Positions 32,803 through 41,880 are shown, counted from the stretch's first letter. The stretch: DNA of 64,000 nt from Flavobacterium sp. ENC (GCF_020991415.1 NZ_JAJMOY010000005.1:310001-374000), one strand, 5' to 3'. Program-made: numbers and translations. The notes: generated by a model not told the origin, from the sequence alone.

Positions 32803-34248
32803 ATGAAAAAAATCATAGCAATATTAACAATAGGATTGTCTTTGACAGCTTGTGTTAATGAAGATATAAATACAGATCCAAACAGTGCGTACACTGTTGT
32901 GCCCGGATCGTTAATTAATTACGCACAGAAAGAATTAAGCGATTACCTGAATACACCAAGCGTAAACGAAAATAACTTTAGGCTTACCATGCAGTATTGG
33001 CAAGAAACAACGTATGTAAACGAAAGTAATTATGACTTTACAAACAGAAATGTTTCTAATCAGATCTATTCTGACAATTATGTAAATGTATTAAACAATC
33101 TAGGTAAAGCTAAAGATGCGATTAATGCTTATGCACCAACTGCAACTGAAGTAGCAGGATGGCCAAAAAACAAAAAAAATCAGTTAGCTATAATTGATAT
33201 TATACAAGTTTTCACTTACCAACGTTTAGTGGATACTTTTGGTAACGTTCCTTATACTCAGGCAGCAAATCTTCTTGCTTATCCTTTGCCTGCTTATGAC
33301 GACGGAGCTACAATTTATACGGATTTGATTGCCAGAATCAATGCAGACATCGCTAATTTAGATGCCAGCGCAACTGGATTTCAATCTTTCAGTGATGGTG
33401 ACCAATACTACCATGGAGATATCGCAAAATGGACTGTATTTGCTAACTCTCTAAAATTAAAACTTGGAATCGGAATAGCGGATTCTAATCCTACTTTAGC
33501 ACAAACAACTGCACTTGCAGCTATTGCAGCCGGAGTAATGACATCTCCTGCAGATAACGGTCAATTCCAATATTTAGCAGCATCTCCAAATTACAATCCT
33601 TTATACGAAAATTTAGAGGCTAGTGGTAGAGAAGATTATATTGCTGGTAAAACATTAATTGATTTCATGAAGACTTCAGCTGATCCAAGACTTGACGATT
33701 ATTATGACGAAGTACCTGGTGGTGGTTATATTGGTCAGACAATTGGTGAAGGTGGTGAATTTGCAGAATTTTCTCATATTGGTGAATTTGCATACACTCC
33801 TACAACTCCAGGTGTGATATTAAACTATACAGAAGTTGCTTTCTATATCGCAGAAGCTAACGCTCGTTGGAATCCAGCAGCTGCTGCAACTGCTTACAAC
33901 ACAGCTGTAACTGCTTCTATCGTAGAATGGGGTGGTACTCCGGCTGAAGCTGTAACTTACCTTGCAACTCATCCTTACGATGCAGTTAACTGGAAAAAAT
34001 CAATTGGAGAGCAAGCTTGGGTAGCTATGTTTAACCAAGCCTTAACTTCCTGGAATTTCTGGAGAAGATTAGACTTCCCTGTATTAACAGCTCCTGCTAC
34101 AGCTATTATCAATGCTGGTGGTAAAGTTCCTGTAAGAATGGCATACCCAGTATTAGAGCAACAAGTAAACAGCTCAAACTGGAAAGCTGCATCTACAGCT
34201 ATCGGTGGAGATTTATTGACTACAAAATTATTCTGGGATAAATTCTAA
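32803..34248 (+). CDS. SusD/RagB-like surface lipoprotein
   Basis: 481 residues. Lipoprotein signal peptide with the lipid-modified cysteine at residue 17 (LSLTAC). The following INTDPNSAYTVVPGSLINYA is the start typical of the SusD-like group 2 family. TPR-like helices carry FTYQRLVDTFGNVPYTQAAN. The C-terminal half ends with SWNFWRRLDFPVLT and PVRMAYPVLEQQVNSSNW. It caps the SusC pore and captures the nutrient. The pair ends in a strong terminator, so no third gene belongs to the unit. Confidence 0.94.
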   Translation: MKKIIAILTIGLSLTACVNEDINTDPNSAYTVVPGSLINYAQKELSDYLNTPSVNENNFRLTMQYWQETTYVNESNYDFTNRNVSNQIYSDNYVNVLNNLGKAKDAINAYAPTATEVAGWPKNKKNQLAIIDIIQVFTYQRLVDTFGNVPYTQAANLLAYPLPAYDDGATIYTDLIARINADIANLDASATGFQSFSDGDQYYHGDIAKWTVFANSLKLKLGIGIADSNPTLAQTTALAAIAAGVMTSPADNGQFQYLAASPNYNPLYENLEASGREDYIAGKTLIDFMKTSADPRLDDYYDEVPGGGYIGQTIGEGGEFAEFSHIGEFAYTPTTPGVILNYTEVAFYIAEANARWNPAAAATAYNTAVTASIVEWGGTPAEAVTYLATHPYDAVNWKKSIGEQAWVAMFNQALTSWNFWRRLDFPVLTAPATAIINAGGKVPVRMAYPVLEQQVNSSNWKAASTAIGGDLLTTKLFWDKF

Positions 34249-34270
34249 TTTATTCTCAAATAAACATATT

Positions 34271-34300
34271 AAAACCACTCTGTTCATTCAGAGTGGTTTT
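34271..34300 (+). terminator. susCD terminator
   Basis: A 12-bp perfect stem (34271-34282 with 34289-34300), a 6-base loop, then T residues to 34305. It lies 22 bases after the susD stop. Confidence 0.92.
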
Positions 34301-34321
34301 TTTTTATATCAACATTATGCC

Positions 34322-34329
34322 TATATTTG
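34322..34329 (+). promoter_or_regulatory. -7 box of rlmB, leaderless position
   Basis: TATATTTG is followed by CCCC and then ATG. The four-base spacing predicts a leaderless mRNA. The box lies just past the susCD terminator. Confidence 0.6.
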
Positions 34330-34333
34330 CCCC

Positions 34334-35068
34334 ATGGAAAAAGAACATCAAATATTTGGAATTAGAGCCATTATAGAAGCAATTCAGGCAGGTAAGGAAG
34401 TAGATAAAGTATTCATCCAAAAGGAAATTTCAGGTGAATTAATGAAAGACCTGATGAAGGTGATGAAACGCGCCAACATCAATTTCTCTTATGTTCCTGT
34501 AGAAAAACTAAACAGATTAACACCTAATAATCACCAGGGCGCTGTAGCCACAATTTCACCTATCGGTTTTATTGACTTAGAGCATCTTGTCGAATCTACT
34601 ATTGAATCCGGTGCAAAACCTTTGTTTCTAATATTGGATCAAATCTCTGATGCCCGAAATTTTGGCGCTATTATCCGTACTGCTGAATGTACTGGTGTGA
34701 ACGGAATTATTGTTCAAAAAGCCGGGTCTGCTCCCGTAAACGGAGATACCGTAAAAACATCAGCGGGTGCAGTTTTTAATGTTCCAATCTGTAAAGTGGA
34801 GCATATTAAAGATGCTATATTCTATCTTCAGGGTTCAGGGATTAAAACTGTTGCCGCAACTGAAAAAACAGAGCACAACATTTATGATTTATCACTGAAT
34901 GAACCGGTAGCCATAATAATGGGATCTGAAGATCGCGGAATAAACCCTTCGGTGCTTAAAATTGTAGATGAAAAAGCAAAACTCCCAATGTTCGGAACAA
35001 TAGGCTCTTTAAATGTATCAGTTGCTTGTGGCGCTTTTCTATACGAAGCTGTCCGCCAAAGAAGTTAA
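34334..35068 (+). CDS. rlmB: 23S rRNA (guanosine-2'-O)-methyltransferase RlmB
   Basis: 244 residues. N-terminal substrate-binding domain (HQIFGIRAIIEAIQAGKEVD). The SPOUT catalytic domain has all three motifs: LILDQISDARNFGAIIRTAE, IIMGSEDRGI and LNVSVACGAFLYEAV. It methylates G2251 (E. coli numbering) in the P loop of 23S rRNA using S-adenosylmethionine. A related TrmH-type enzyme cannot be fully excluded, but the N-terminal domain supports RlmB. Confidence 0.9.
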   Translation: MEKEHQIFGIRAIIEAIQAGKEVDKVFIQKEISGELMKDLMKVMKRANINFSYVPVEKLNRLTPNNHQGAVATISPIGFIDLEHLVESTIESGAKPLFLILDQISDARNFGAIIRTAECTGVNGIIVQKAGSAPVNGDTVKTSAGAVFNVPICKVEHIKDAIFYLQGSGIKTVAATEKTEHNIYDLSLNEPVAIIMGSEDRGINPSVLKIVDEKAKLPMFGTIGSLNVSVACGAFLYEAVRQRS

Positions 35069-35154
35069 TACTAAAGTTTAGATTGGTAATGAATCATTTT
35101 AATTAACTGAATGCTTGCTGACTCAACCTTAAAATGATTAATAAAATATATACT

Positions 35155-35190
35155 TATCCATAATAGTTTTGCAAATGACTGTTATGGATA
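35155..35190 (+). terminator. rlmB terminator
   Basis: A 12-bp stem (35155-35166 with 35179-35190, one G-U), a 12-base loop and eight T residues. A second inverted repeat lies before it (35092-35102 with 35129-35139, 11 bp). Confidence 0.88.
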
Positions 35191-35234
35191 TTTTTTTTAC
35201 TGCACGTTATAGAATCGCCTATCCTCCCCTGCTA

Positions 35235-35999
35235 CTAATTTATATCCGATTCTTCACTTTTTCGAATCGTGTAATTCACTAAAACATTTGAATTAAAATA
35301 AGTCATTACATCCTCGGTTTCTTCTTCCGGAATCTCCGTATTGACAAAATTGCCTTCTGCATCAAAGTGTTTCATAAAAGAATCGGCTTCCGGATTAAAA
35401 TCTGGTTTTTGCCACTCGTAAACAATCGGCTTGGCATAATCAGGAGTTTTATAAAAAAGAGTAAGCGCAAAACCGGTCAAAAAACCAGCCAGATGTCCTT
35501 CCCAGGAAATTGTGTTATCAATATCCGGAAAAACATACCAGATCATTCCGCCGTAAAGCAGCACCACGGAAAAAGAAAGGGCTACTAATCTGTAATATCT
35601 GGTTTGTATTCCTTTAAAAAAAATAAAACTGACCAATACATAAATTAAGCCACTGGCTCCAATATGATAATTTTCCCTGCCGATGATCCAGGTAATCAAG
35701 CCGGAGAATATAATTCCATAACCAAGAACCGCATAAACCTGTTTTGGATAAAAAAACTGCATCGCAGCCAACAATACTAACAGAGGAATAGAGTTATTAT
35801 ACAAATGACCCAGATTTTCATGAATAAACGGGCTAAATAAAACGCCTTGTAAACCTGAAAAATCCCGGGGATAAATTCCGTTTTGGTAAAAATCAAAATC
35901 AAAGCGAATCTGAAACCAGTACACTATCCAAAGAAAAAGCACAAAAAATACCGGAAGTCCGATAACAGCATTTGAAAACTTAAAATGATCGTCATTCAT
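35235..35999 (-). CDS. Rhomboid-family intramembrane serine protease
   Basis: About 254 residues from MNDDHFKFSNAVIGL; an upstream in-frame ATG would add 15 residues. Six or so membrane helices carry the rhomboid marks: HENLGHLYNNSIPLLVLLA (histidine and asparagine of the oxyanion site), GASGLIYVLVSFI with the nucleophilic serine, and SWEGHLAGFLTGF with the catalytic histidine. A soluble acidic C-terminal tail of about 60 residues follows (MKHFDAEGNFVNTEIPEEET). It cleaves within the membrane; the substrate is unknown. Confidence 0.9.
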   Translation of the reverse strand: MNDDHFKFSNAVIGLPVFFVLFLWIVYWFQIRFDFDFYQNGIYPRDFSGLQGVLFSPFIHENLGHLYNNSIPLLVLLAAMQFFYPKQVYAVLGYGIIFSGLITWIIGRENYHIGASGLIYVLVSFIFFKGIQTRYYRLVALSFSVVLLYGGMIWYVFPDIDNTISWEGHLAGFLTGFALTLFYKTPDYAKPIVYEWQKPDFNPEADSFMKHFDAEGNFVNTEIPEEETEDVMTYFNSNVLVNYTIRKSEESDIN

Positions 36000-36100
36000 A
36001 ATTCCAATAATAGGTTCAGGATTAAATATCAAAAAACTATCCAAATATAATTTACTGATAATTTGTCAGCTAACCGAAAATATTCTTAAATCCTTTTTTT

Positions 36101-36177
36101 AGCCCTGATGGAAGTGGCATCCTTTTTCTGGCTTCTTTAGCCAGGAAAAGATATAGCGAACAGCAGGAAATAGCTCC
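36101..36177. repeat. Structured intergenic element, copy 1
   Basis: 77 bases: AGCCCTGATGGAAGTGGC at the left, a central hairpin CTGGCT-TCTTT-AGCCAG whose stem can be extended by flanking T and A runs, and a right end reading GAACAGCAGGAAATAGCTCC. Outer short words pair (AGC, CCTG with CAGG, GCT). A shorter relative is at 54069-54113. It lies between the divergent rhomboid and rarA genes. Confidence 0.6.
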
Positions 36178-36218
36178 TCAAAATAACAAAATTAAATTGA
36201 AAACCGTAATTTTACAAA

Positions 36219-37496
36219 ATGGAAGCACCGTTAGCAGAGCGAATTCGCCCACAAAAATTAGAAGATTATATTAGTCAGCACCATTTGGTTGGCCCAAACG
36301 GTTCGTTGACGCAACAGATATCCAAGGGAATTATACCTTCATTGATTTTTTGGGGGCCTCCCGGAACCGGAAAAACGACATTGGCCCAGATTATTGCACA
36401 GGAATCAAAACGTCCTTTTTACATTTTAAGTGCCATAAATTCGGGAGTAAAAGATATTCGCGATGTCATTGAAAAAGCAAAACAAAGCGGCGGTTTATTT
36501 ACTGCCAGAAACCCGATTTTGTTTATTGATGAGATTCACAGATTTAGTAAATCGCAACAAGATTCCCTTTTGGCCGCTGTAGAAAAAGGATGGATTACAT
36601 TAATTGGTGCTACAACCGAAAATCCAAGCTTTGAAGTTATCCCTGCCCTACTTTCCCGCTGTCAGGTTTATATACTGAATGCTTTTAGCAAAAATGACCT
36701 GGAAGCCCTTTTGCAACGGGCAATGAAGACCGATAGTGAATTAGCTTCAAAAAATATAGTCCTGAAAGAAACCGAGGCTTTATTACGACTTTCTGGCGGA
36801 GATGGCAGAAAACTTCTTAATATTTTTGAACTGGTGGTGAATGCATCTCCGGACGGAGAAATTGTTATTACGAATGACCGTGTATTTGAGCTGGTGCAGC
36901 AAAATACTGTTTTGTATGACAAAACCGGAGAGCAGCATTACGATATTGTTTCTGCCTTTATAAAATCAATCAGGGGAAGTGATCCGAATGGAGCTGTGTA
37001 TTGGCTGGCCCGAATGATTGAAGGCGGCGAAGATGTAAAATTTATTGCCAGACGAATGCTGATCTTATCGAGTGAAGACATCGGAAATGCCAATCCTACG
37101 GCTTTTATTATGGCCAATAATACCTTTCAGGCGGTATCGACAATTGGTTATCCTGAAAGCCGGATTATATTGAGTCAGTGTGCTATTTATTTAGCCACTT
37201 CACCCAAAAGCAATGCATCGTATATGGCGATTGGAAATGCACAGCAACTGGTGAAACAAACCGGAGATTTGCCGGTTCCGATTCATCTGCGAAATGCTCC
37301 AACTAAATTGATGAAGGAACTGGGTTATGGTGAAGATTACAAATATTCCCATGATTATGCTAATAATTTTGCAGACCAGGAGTTTTTGCCGGATCCTATA
37401 AAAGAAACGGTTCTTTATAATCCGGGAAGCAATTCCAGAGAGAACAGCAACCGCGAATTTCTAAAGAACCGCTGGAAAGACAAATATGGTTATTAA
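36219..37496 (+). CDS. rarA: Replication-associated recombination protein A (AAA+ ATPase)
   Basis: 425 residues, a clamp-loader-like AAA+ protein acting at stalled forks. It starts MEAPLAERIRPQKLEDYISQ. Walker A is FWGPPGTGKTTLAQI at residues 45-58, Walker B is ILFIDEIHRFSKSQQD near 103-118, sensor 1 is LIGATTENPSFE and the arginine-finger region is ALLSRCQVY. The C-terminal part has the tetramerisation domain (SEDIGNANPTAFIMANNTFQ) and the final YKYSHDYANNFADQEFLPD typical of RarA/MgsA. Confidence 0.95.
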   Translation: MEAPLAERIRPQKLEDYISQHHLVGPNGSLTQQISKGIIPSLIFWGPPGTGKTTLAQIIAQESKRPFYILSAINSGVKDIRDVIEKAKQSGGLFTARNPILFIDEIHRFSKSQQDSLLAAVEKGWITLIGATTENPSFEVIPALLSRCQVYILNAFSKNDLEALLQRAMKTDSELASKNIVLKETEALLRLSGGDGRKLLNIFELVVNASPDGEIVITNDRVFELVQQNTVLYDKTGEQHYDIVSAFIKSIRGSDPNGAVYWLARMIEGGEDVKFIARRMLILSSEDIGNANPTAFIMANNTFQAVSTIGYPESRIILSQCAIYLATSPKSNASYMAIGNAQQLVKQTGDLPVPIHLRNAPTKLMKELGYGEDYKYSHDYANNFADQEFLPDPIKETVLYNPGSNSRENSNREFLKNRWKDKYGY

Positions 37497-37511
37497 ACCG
37501 TATTTTATATT

Positions 37512-38261
37512 TTAGAATTTAACGGATACCTTTTCAGATACCATTTTGTCATTTTGGTAATATTCAAAAAACCACTGATTATCTTTAGCATTTAAGGTCC
37601 CCTGAATACCATCCTTAATTGCTATGAATGAATCTGCACGTGAGGTTTTAAGCAATTTCATAACTACTTTTGGCGTTTTATCAATCAATTGATATCCCGT
37701 TTCTGTCGGCTGTGCATAAAGTAAATTCGGATCTGAAGTATCTGCAACCGGAGCAGCAACAACTGTAGTCGTCGCTACAGCAGGAACTGAAGCAGCGGCA
37801 TTAGAAATCTTAGCCGGAGCTGATGTTGCAACAGCTTTCCCATTATAGGCATAATGCAAAGCATTGACAGATAAAAATGCCTGTTCAAGAGCTTCTCTGT
37901 AAGCAATTTCATAATCTTTCTCTTTGCTTTTTCCAATTTCAGAAGTGTAAACCACTTTTCCGTAGCAGTCTTTAAATTCAGCAAAAAGTTTCGTTACTAA
38001 AAATCCGCTTTCTCTTTTTACGTCAATGTATAAAAGCTGACAACGATCGTTATATTCAGCAGGAATTTCTTCATTTACATAAAAGGCTTTAAAACCGGCC
38101 TTCACTAAATTTGATTTCGTAGTGGTTGCTAATCTGTATTGATTATCGGTTTTAAGAAAGTCATATTTCAACGGAATAATGACTGCTTTATAATCGTTTA
38201 CAGATTGCGAAAACCCAATAACTGAAACTAAAAGTGCCATCAACAAAAATTTAATTTTCAT
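37512..38261 (-). CDS. Secreted protein of unknown function
   Basis: 249 residues with a signal peptide (MKIKFLLMALLVSVIGFSQ). Residues about 20-140 form a folded domain with no motif I can name (VNDYKAVIIPLKYDFLKTDN). It is followed by an Ala/Val/Thr-rich linker of about 35 residues (roughly 145-180) and a C-terminal beta-rich segment (DKTPKVVMKLLKTSRADSFI). It is probably periplasmic or outer-membrane associated. It is the last gene of a radC-yjjG cluster, 2 bases after yjjG, and converges on rarA. Confidence 0.75.
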   Translation of the reverse strand: MKIKFLLMALLVSVIGFSQSVNDYKAVIIPLKYDFLKTDNQYRLATTTKSNLVKAGFKAFYVNEEIPAEYNDRCQLLYIDVKRESGFLVTKLFAEFKDCYGKVVYTSEIGKSKEKDYEIAYREALEQAFLSVNALHYAYNGKAVATSAPAKISNAAASVPAVATTTVVAAPVADTSDPNLLYAQPTETGYQLIDKTPKVVMKLLKTSRADSFIAIKDGIQGTLNAKDNQWFFEYYQNDKMVSEKVSVKF

Positions 38262-38263
38262 AA

Positions 38264-38950
38264 TTATAAATATTTTTTAAGTTCTAATAAGTGATTTATT
38301 TGTTTAATATTTTGCGGTGCCTCGATTTTCTTGTCGTTAAAGAAGATCGCATCTAAACCGGCATTTAAAGCGCCGTTTACATCCGCATCAAGACAATCTC
38401 CAATCATAATGCAGTTTTCTTTTGAAGCTTTGGCCAAATTTACCGCATAATCAAAGATAATACTATTTGGCTTTTTTACACCTGCCAACTCCGAATTTGT
38501 TATAGTGACAAAATAGCCCGAAAGTTGGGCATTATTAATTTTTTTATCCTGAACCCCGGCAAAACCATTTGTGATGATGTGCAATTTGTATTTTGGCTTT
38601 AAGTATTCCAAAATCTCAATAGCCCCGTCAAAAAGATGATTATTCTCTGTTAGAAGTTCAATATAATCATTTGCAATGGCATCGATATCGGGATCCGAAA
38701 TCTGATGGTTTAAAGCATCAAAGGAGAATTTCAGCCGGTTGTAACGCAACTCCTGATGGGTAATTTTATCATGTTGGTATAATTTCCAGCAAGCCTGATT
38801 GATGGGCATGTACTTCTCTATAAAATCAGCTGTGATTATGTGCGGGTAATTTGCTTTAAAAATGCGATCGAAAGCCATCTCTGAATTTTTATCAAAATCC
38901 CAAAGTGTGTGGTCTAAGTCGAAAAAGATATCGGTAATCGTAGTACTCAT
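38264..38950 (-). CDS. YjjG-type HAD nucleotidase
   Basis: 228 residues of the haloacid dehalogenase superfamily. Motif I is DIFFDLDHTLWDF with nucleophile D11 and acid D13. Motif II is LHIITNGFAG. The motif III lysine is near AGVKKPNSIIFD, and motif IV is CIMIGDCLDADVNGALNAG. The best match by pattern is the YjjG family, which dephosphorylates non-canonical pyrimidine nucleotides; other HAD substrates remain possible. It is closely packed between radC (3 bases) and the secreted protein. Confidence 0.85.
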   Translation of the reverse strand: MSTTITDIFFDLDHTLWDFDKNSEMAFDRIFKANYPHIITADFIEKYMPINQACWKLYQHDKITHQELRYNRLKFSFDALNHQISDPDIDAIANDYIELLTENNHLFDGAIEILEYLKPKYKLHIITNGFAGVQDKKINNAQLSGYFVTITNSELAGVKKPNSIIFDYAVNLAKASKENCIMIGDCLDADVNGALNAGLDAIFFNDKKIEAPQNIKQINHLLELKKYL

Positions 38951-38953
38951 ATA

Positions 38954-39643
38954 TTAAAAAATTCCTTCATCTACAAAACTATAATATTTTGTTTCAGTAA
39001 TAATCAAATGGTCTAAAACTTTAACATCTAAGCTATCCCCTGCCCATTTTAATTTCTTTGTAATTTTTATATCGGCATCACTTGGTTTTAATGCTCCTGA
39101 AGGATGATTGTGACACAAAATCAAGCTTGTAGCATTAATTTCTAAAGCCAATTTAAAAACTAAACGGACATCGACAATTGTACCTGATATTCCTCCTTTA
39201 CTTAATTGGGATTTAGAAATCACTTTATTCGAATTATTCAGAAAAAGCACCCAAAATTCTTCATGTGGCAACTCACCAATTATGGGCTGCATAATGTCAA
39301 AAACCATTTTACTGGATACAATTTTAGTTAATTCTACAGTATCCTCAGCTCTTCGGCGGCGCCCCAGTTCTAAGGCCGCTATAATCATTATTGCTTTGGC
39401 CTGCCCTATTCCTTTGAAATTCATCAATTCTGAAACAGACATTTTACCAAGTGTATTCAGACTATCGGCACTAGCCAAAATTCTTTTGCTCAAACTAACA
39501 GCGGATTCGTTTCTGCTGCCGGAACCAATCAAAATCGCAATTAACTCAGCGTTACTTAAAACACTTTTACCTTTTGACATTAATTTTTCACGCGGCTTGT
39601 CTTCGTCTGACCATTTTGTAATAGGAAAATATTGGGTTTCCAT
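38954..39643 (-). CDS. radC: RadC family JAB/MPN-domain protein
   Basis: 229 residues. The N-terminal helix-hairpin-helix part (GKMSVSELMNFKGIGQAKAI) is followed by a JAMM metal site: H178 and H180 in CHNHPSGALKPSDAD, with the aspartate near 189-191. Despite its name, RadC has no proven repair role, and the JAMM site suggests metal-dependent hydrolase activity. It heads the three-gene minus-strand cluster. Confidence 0.93.
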   Translation of the reverse strand: METQYFPITKWSDEDKPREKLMSKGKSVLSNAELIAILIGSGSRNESAVSLSKRILASADSLNTLGKMSVSELMNFKGIGQAKAIMIIAALELGRRRRAEDTVELTKIVSSKMVFDIMQPIIGELPHEEFWVLFLNNSNKVISKSQLSKGGISGTIVDVRLVFKLALEINATSLILCHNHPSGALKPSDADIKITKKLKWAGDSLDVKVLDHLIITETKYYSFVDEGIF

Positions 39644-39755
39644 TGTAATAAATTAAATAATTTCTTATTCTGCTAAACTACTAAAAAAATAAGAAAATTC
39701 ATTCATTATAAAATTAAATTGTTATTTTTATTATTCTTAATTTTAAAACAAAAAG

Positions 39756-40382
39756 ATGAAACAGATTAATATTCTTTTGTTCGTGGTCTTATCATATTCC
39801 TGCCATCAAAAAGAAAAAGAACCAATTGCATCTTTCACCACCAACACAACCACAAAAACATTTGAAGAAAGATTGTCTGATGCTGCCATCTCTGTAATCG
39901 ACCCGACAATAGATTATGATCCTGCTTATTTTTCGATAGCCTATCCTAACGGTGATGTTCCTAAAAACAAAGGTGTGTGTACAGATGTGATCATTCGCTC
40001 TTACATAAAATTAGGCATTGATTTACAAAAAGAAGTTCATGAAGATATGATCGCCAATTTTTCAGAATATCCTAATCTGGAAAAATGGGGAATGACAAAA
40101 ACAGATACCAACATCGACCACAGAAGAGTACCCAATCTGGAAGTTTTCTTCGAAAGAAAGGGTAAAAAACGTACTGTAAGCCAAGATCCTGCCACTTACA
40201 AAACCGGAGAAATAGTAACCTGGATGATCAACGGAAAGCTTCCTCACATCGGGATCGTTACCAACAAAAAATCAAAAGACGGAAAACGAAATCTGATTGT
40301 TCACAATGTTGGCCGAGGCCAGGTTCTGGAAGATTGTTTGTTTGAATACGAAATTACGGGACATTATAGTTATGGTGGTTAA
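39756..40382 (+). CDS. DUF1287 lipoprotein, NlpC/P60-like
   Basis: 208 residues. A short lipoprotein signal (LLFVVLSYSC, cysteine 16) is followed by the DUF1287 domain. It shows a likely catalytic cysteine at residue 75 (NKGVCTDVIIRSYIKLGID), histidines in GKLPHIGIVTN and LIVHNVGRGQVLED. The C-H arrangement resembles papain-like NlpC/P60 amidases, so a cell-wall or peptide hydrolase is plausible but unproven. It stands alone; word repeats and a hairpin follow. Confidence 0.82.
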   Translation: MKQINILLFVVLSYSCHQKEKEPIASFTTNTTTKTFEERLSDAAISVIDPTIDYDPAYFSIAYPNGDVPKNKGVCTDVIIRSYIKLGIDLQKEVHEDMIANFSEYPNLEKWGMTKTDTNIDHRRVPNLEVFFERKGKKRTVSQDPATYKTGEIVTWMINGKLPHIGIVTNKKSKDGKRNLIVHNVGRGQVLEDCLFEYEITGHYSYGG

Positions 40383-40454
40383 ATCCAAAATTCCAAATCT
40401 AAAATTCAAAATTCCAAGTTTTAAATTCCAAACTTGAAATTCCAAATTCCAATG
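40383..40454. repeat. ATTCCAA word repeats downstream of mpl
   Basis: About seven degenerate copies of AAATTCCAA (as in AAATCCAAAATTCCAAATC) with a period of 9-11 bases. The same word in the same orientation recurs upstream of mpl at 41881-41910. Confidence 0.65.
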
Positions 40455-40473
40455 GAAATAAAGTAAAAAAAAA

Positions 40474-40497
40474 GCCAATCACAAAACTGCGATTGGC
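40474..40497 (-). terminator. mpl terminator
   Basis: A 7-bp stem GCCAATC/GATTGGC (40474-40480 with 40491-40497) with a 10-base loop, followed in the minus direction by nine T residues. It lies just after the mpl stop. Confidence 0.8.
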
Positions 40498-40520
40498 CCA
40501 TTATCTCATTTTCAAATTAT

Positions 40521-41876
40521 CTAATTAATAAGACCTTTTACCTCATCAAAATTTAATCCTCCATAATTCCCTGAACTCATTAAAAGCAAAGCAGAATTTT
40601 CCAGATTTAAATTAAAAAGATATTCCCTGAACTCAACAGGATTTGTATAGATGATCAGGTCTTTTCTATTAAAAGAAGTTGCAATTTGGTCATAAGTCAC
40701 TTCTTCCAGCTGTTTGATTTTTACCGCATCCGGTGAGTAGAATACTACCGCAACATCGGCATACTCAAGAGCGCCTTCGTATTCTTTTAAGAATTCAGCA
40801 TTTAAACTGCTGTACGTATGCAATTCCAGACAGGCTACTAAAGTTCTGTTTGGATATTGTTCTTTTACGGCTTTGGTGGTTGCTGCTACTTTACTTGGTG
40901 AATGTGCAAAATCTTTGTAGACTACCTTACCTTTTCCTTCTGCAATTTTTTCCAGACGTTTGGAAGCTCCTTTAAAACTGGCAATTGCTTCATAAAAATC
41001 AGCTTCATCAACACCCATATTCTGGCAGATCCATTTGGCTCCGGCTAAGTTGTTTAAGTTATGGGCTCCGAAAACTTCGATCGGCATATCCCCTTCCGGC
41101 GTTTTTAACAACGTAACACCATCACTAACGATGTATTCAGGTGTGTGGTAGGCTAATTTACGAATTGGGCTTGTAGCCGCTTCTGAAACGCGTTTTACCT
41201 CCGGGTCATTTTCGTTGTAAACCAAAATACCCCCGTTAGTAATTTTTCCAATGAAAATTTCGAATTGCTCTACGTAATTTTCATAGGTTGGAAAAACATT
41301 AATATGATCCCACGCAATTCCGGAAATCAGTGCAATATTGGGTTGATACAAATGAAATTTCGGGCGTCTGTCAATCGGGGACGATAAATATTCGTCACCT
41401 TCCAAAACGATAAAATCGTTCTCCTCTGTCAGATGCACCATGGTATCGAATCCTTCCAGTTGTGCGCCAACCATATAATCAACTGCTATATTATGGTAAT
41501 GCATAACATGCAAAATCATCGAAGTAATGGTCGTTTTACCATGAGAACCTCCGATAACCACACGCGTTTTGTTTTTGGATTGTTCGTATAAAAACTCCGG
41601 ATATGAATATATTTTCAATCCTAAATCCTGTGCTTTCAGTAATTCCGGGTTATCCGCTTTTGCGTGCATCCCTAAGATTATGGCATCCAGATCTGAAGTG
41701 ATTTTTTCAGGAAACCAGCCTAATTCAGCAGGCAGAATTCCTTTTTTTTCCAGTCTTGATTTTGAAGGTTCAAAAATAGCATCGTCACTTCCTGTAACCT
41801 GATATCCTTTGTTATGTAATGCTAATGCCAGATTGTGCATAGCACTTCCGCCAATGGCGATGAAATGTGTTTTCAT
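40521..41876 (-). CDS. mpl: UDP-MurNAc:tripeptide ligase (murein peptide recycling)
   Basis: 451 residues of the Mur ligase family. The N-terminal nucleotide fold is MKTHFIAIGGSAMHNLALAL. The central ATP site is VVIGGSHGKTTITSMILHVM near residue 108, with ISGIAWDHINVFPTYENYVE and the ligase C-domain VVYKDFAHSPSKVAATTKAV. Mpl attaches recovered L-Ala-gamma-D-Glu-meso-Dap to UDP-MurNAc. The pattern SAMHNLA and the absence of MurC-specific spacing favour Mpl over MurC. Word repeats lie on both sides. Confidence 0.88.
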   Translation of the reverse strand: MKTHFIAIGGSAMHNLALALHNKGYQVTGSDDAIFEPSKSRLEKKGILPAELGWFPEKITSDLDAIILGMHAKADNPELLKAQDLGLKIYSYPEFLYEQSKNKTRVVIGGSHGKTTITSMILHVMHYHNIAVDYMVGAQLEGFDTMVHLTEENDFIVLEGDEYLSSPIDRRPKFHLYQPNIALISGIAWDHINVFPTYENYVEQFEIFIGKITNGGILVYNENDPEVKRVSEAATSPIRKLAYHTPEYIVSDGVTLLKTPEGDMPIEVFGAHNLNNLAGAKWICQNMGVDEADFYEAIASFKGASKRLEKIAEGKGKVVYKDFAHSPSKVAATTKAVKEQYPNRTLVACLELHTYSSLNAEFLKEYEGALEYADVAVVFYSPDAVKIKQLEEVTYDQIATSFNRKDLIIYTNPVEFREYLFNLNLENSALLLMSSGNYGGLNFDEVKGLIN

Positions 41877-41880
41877 TTAA

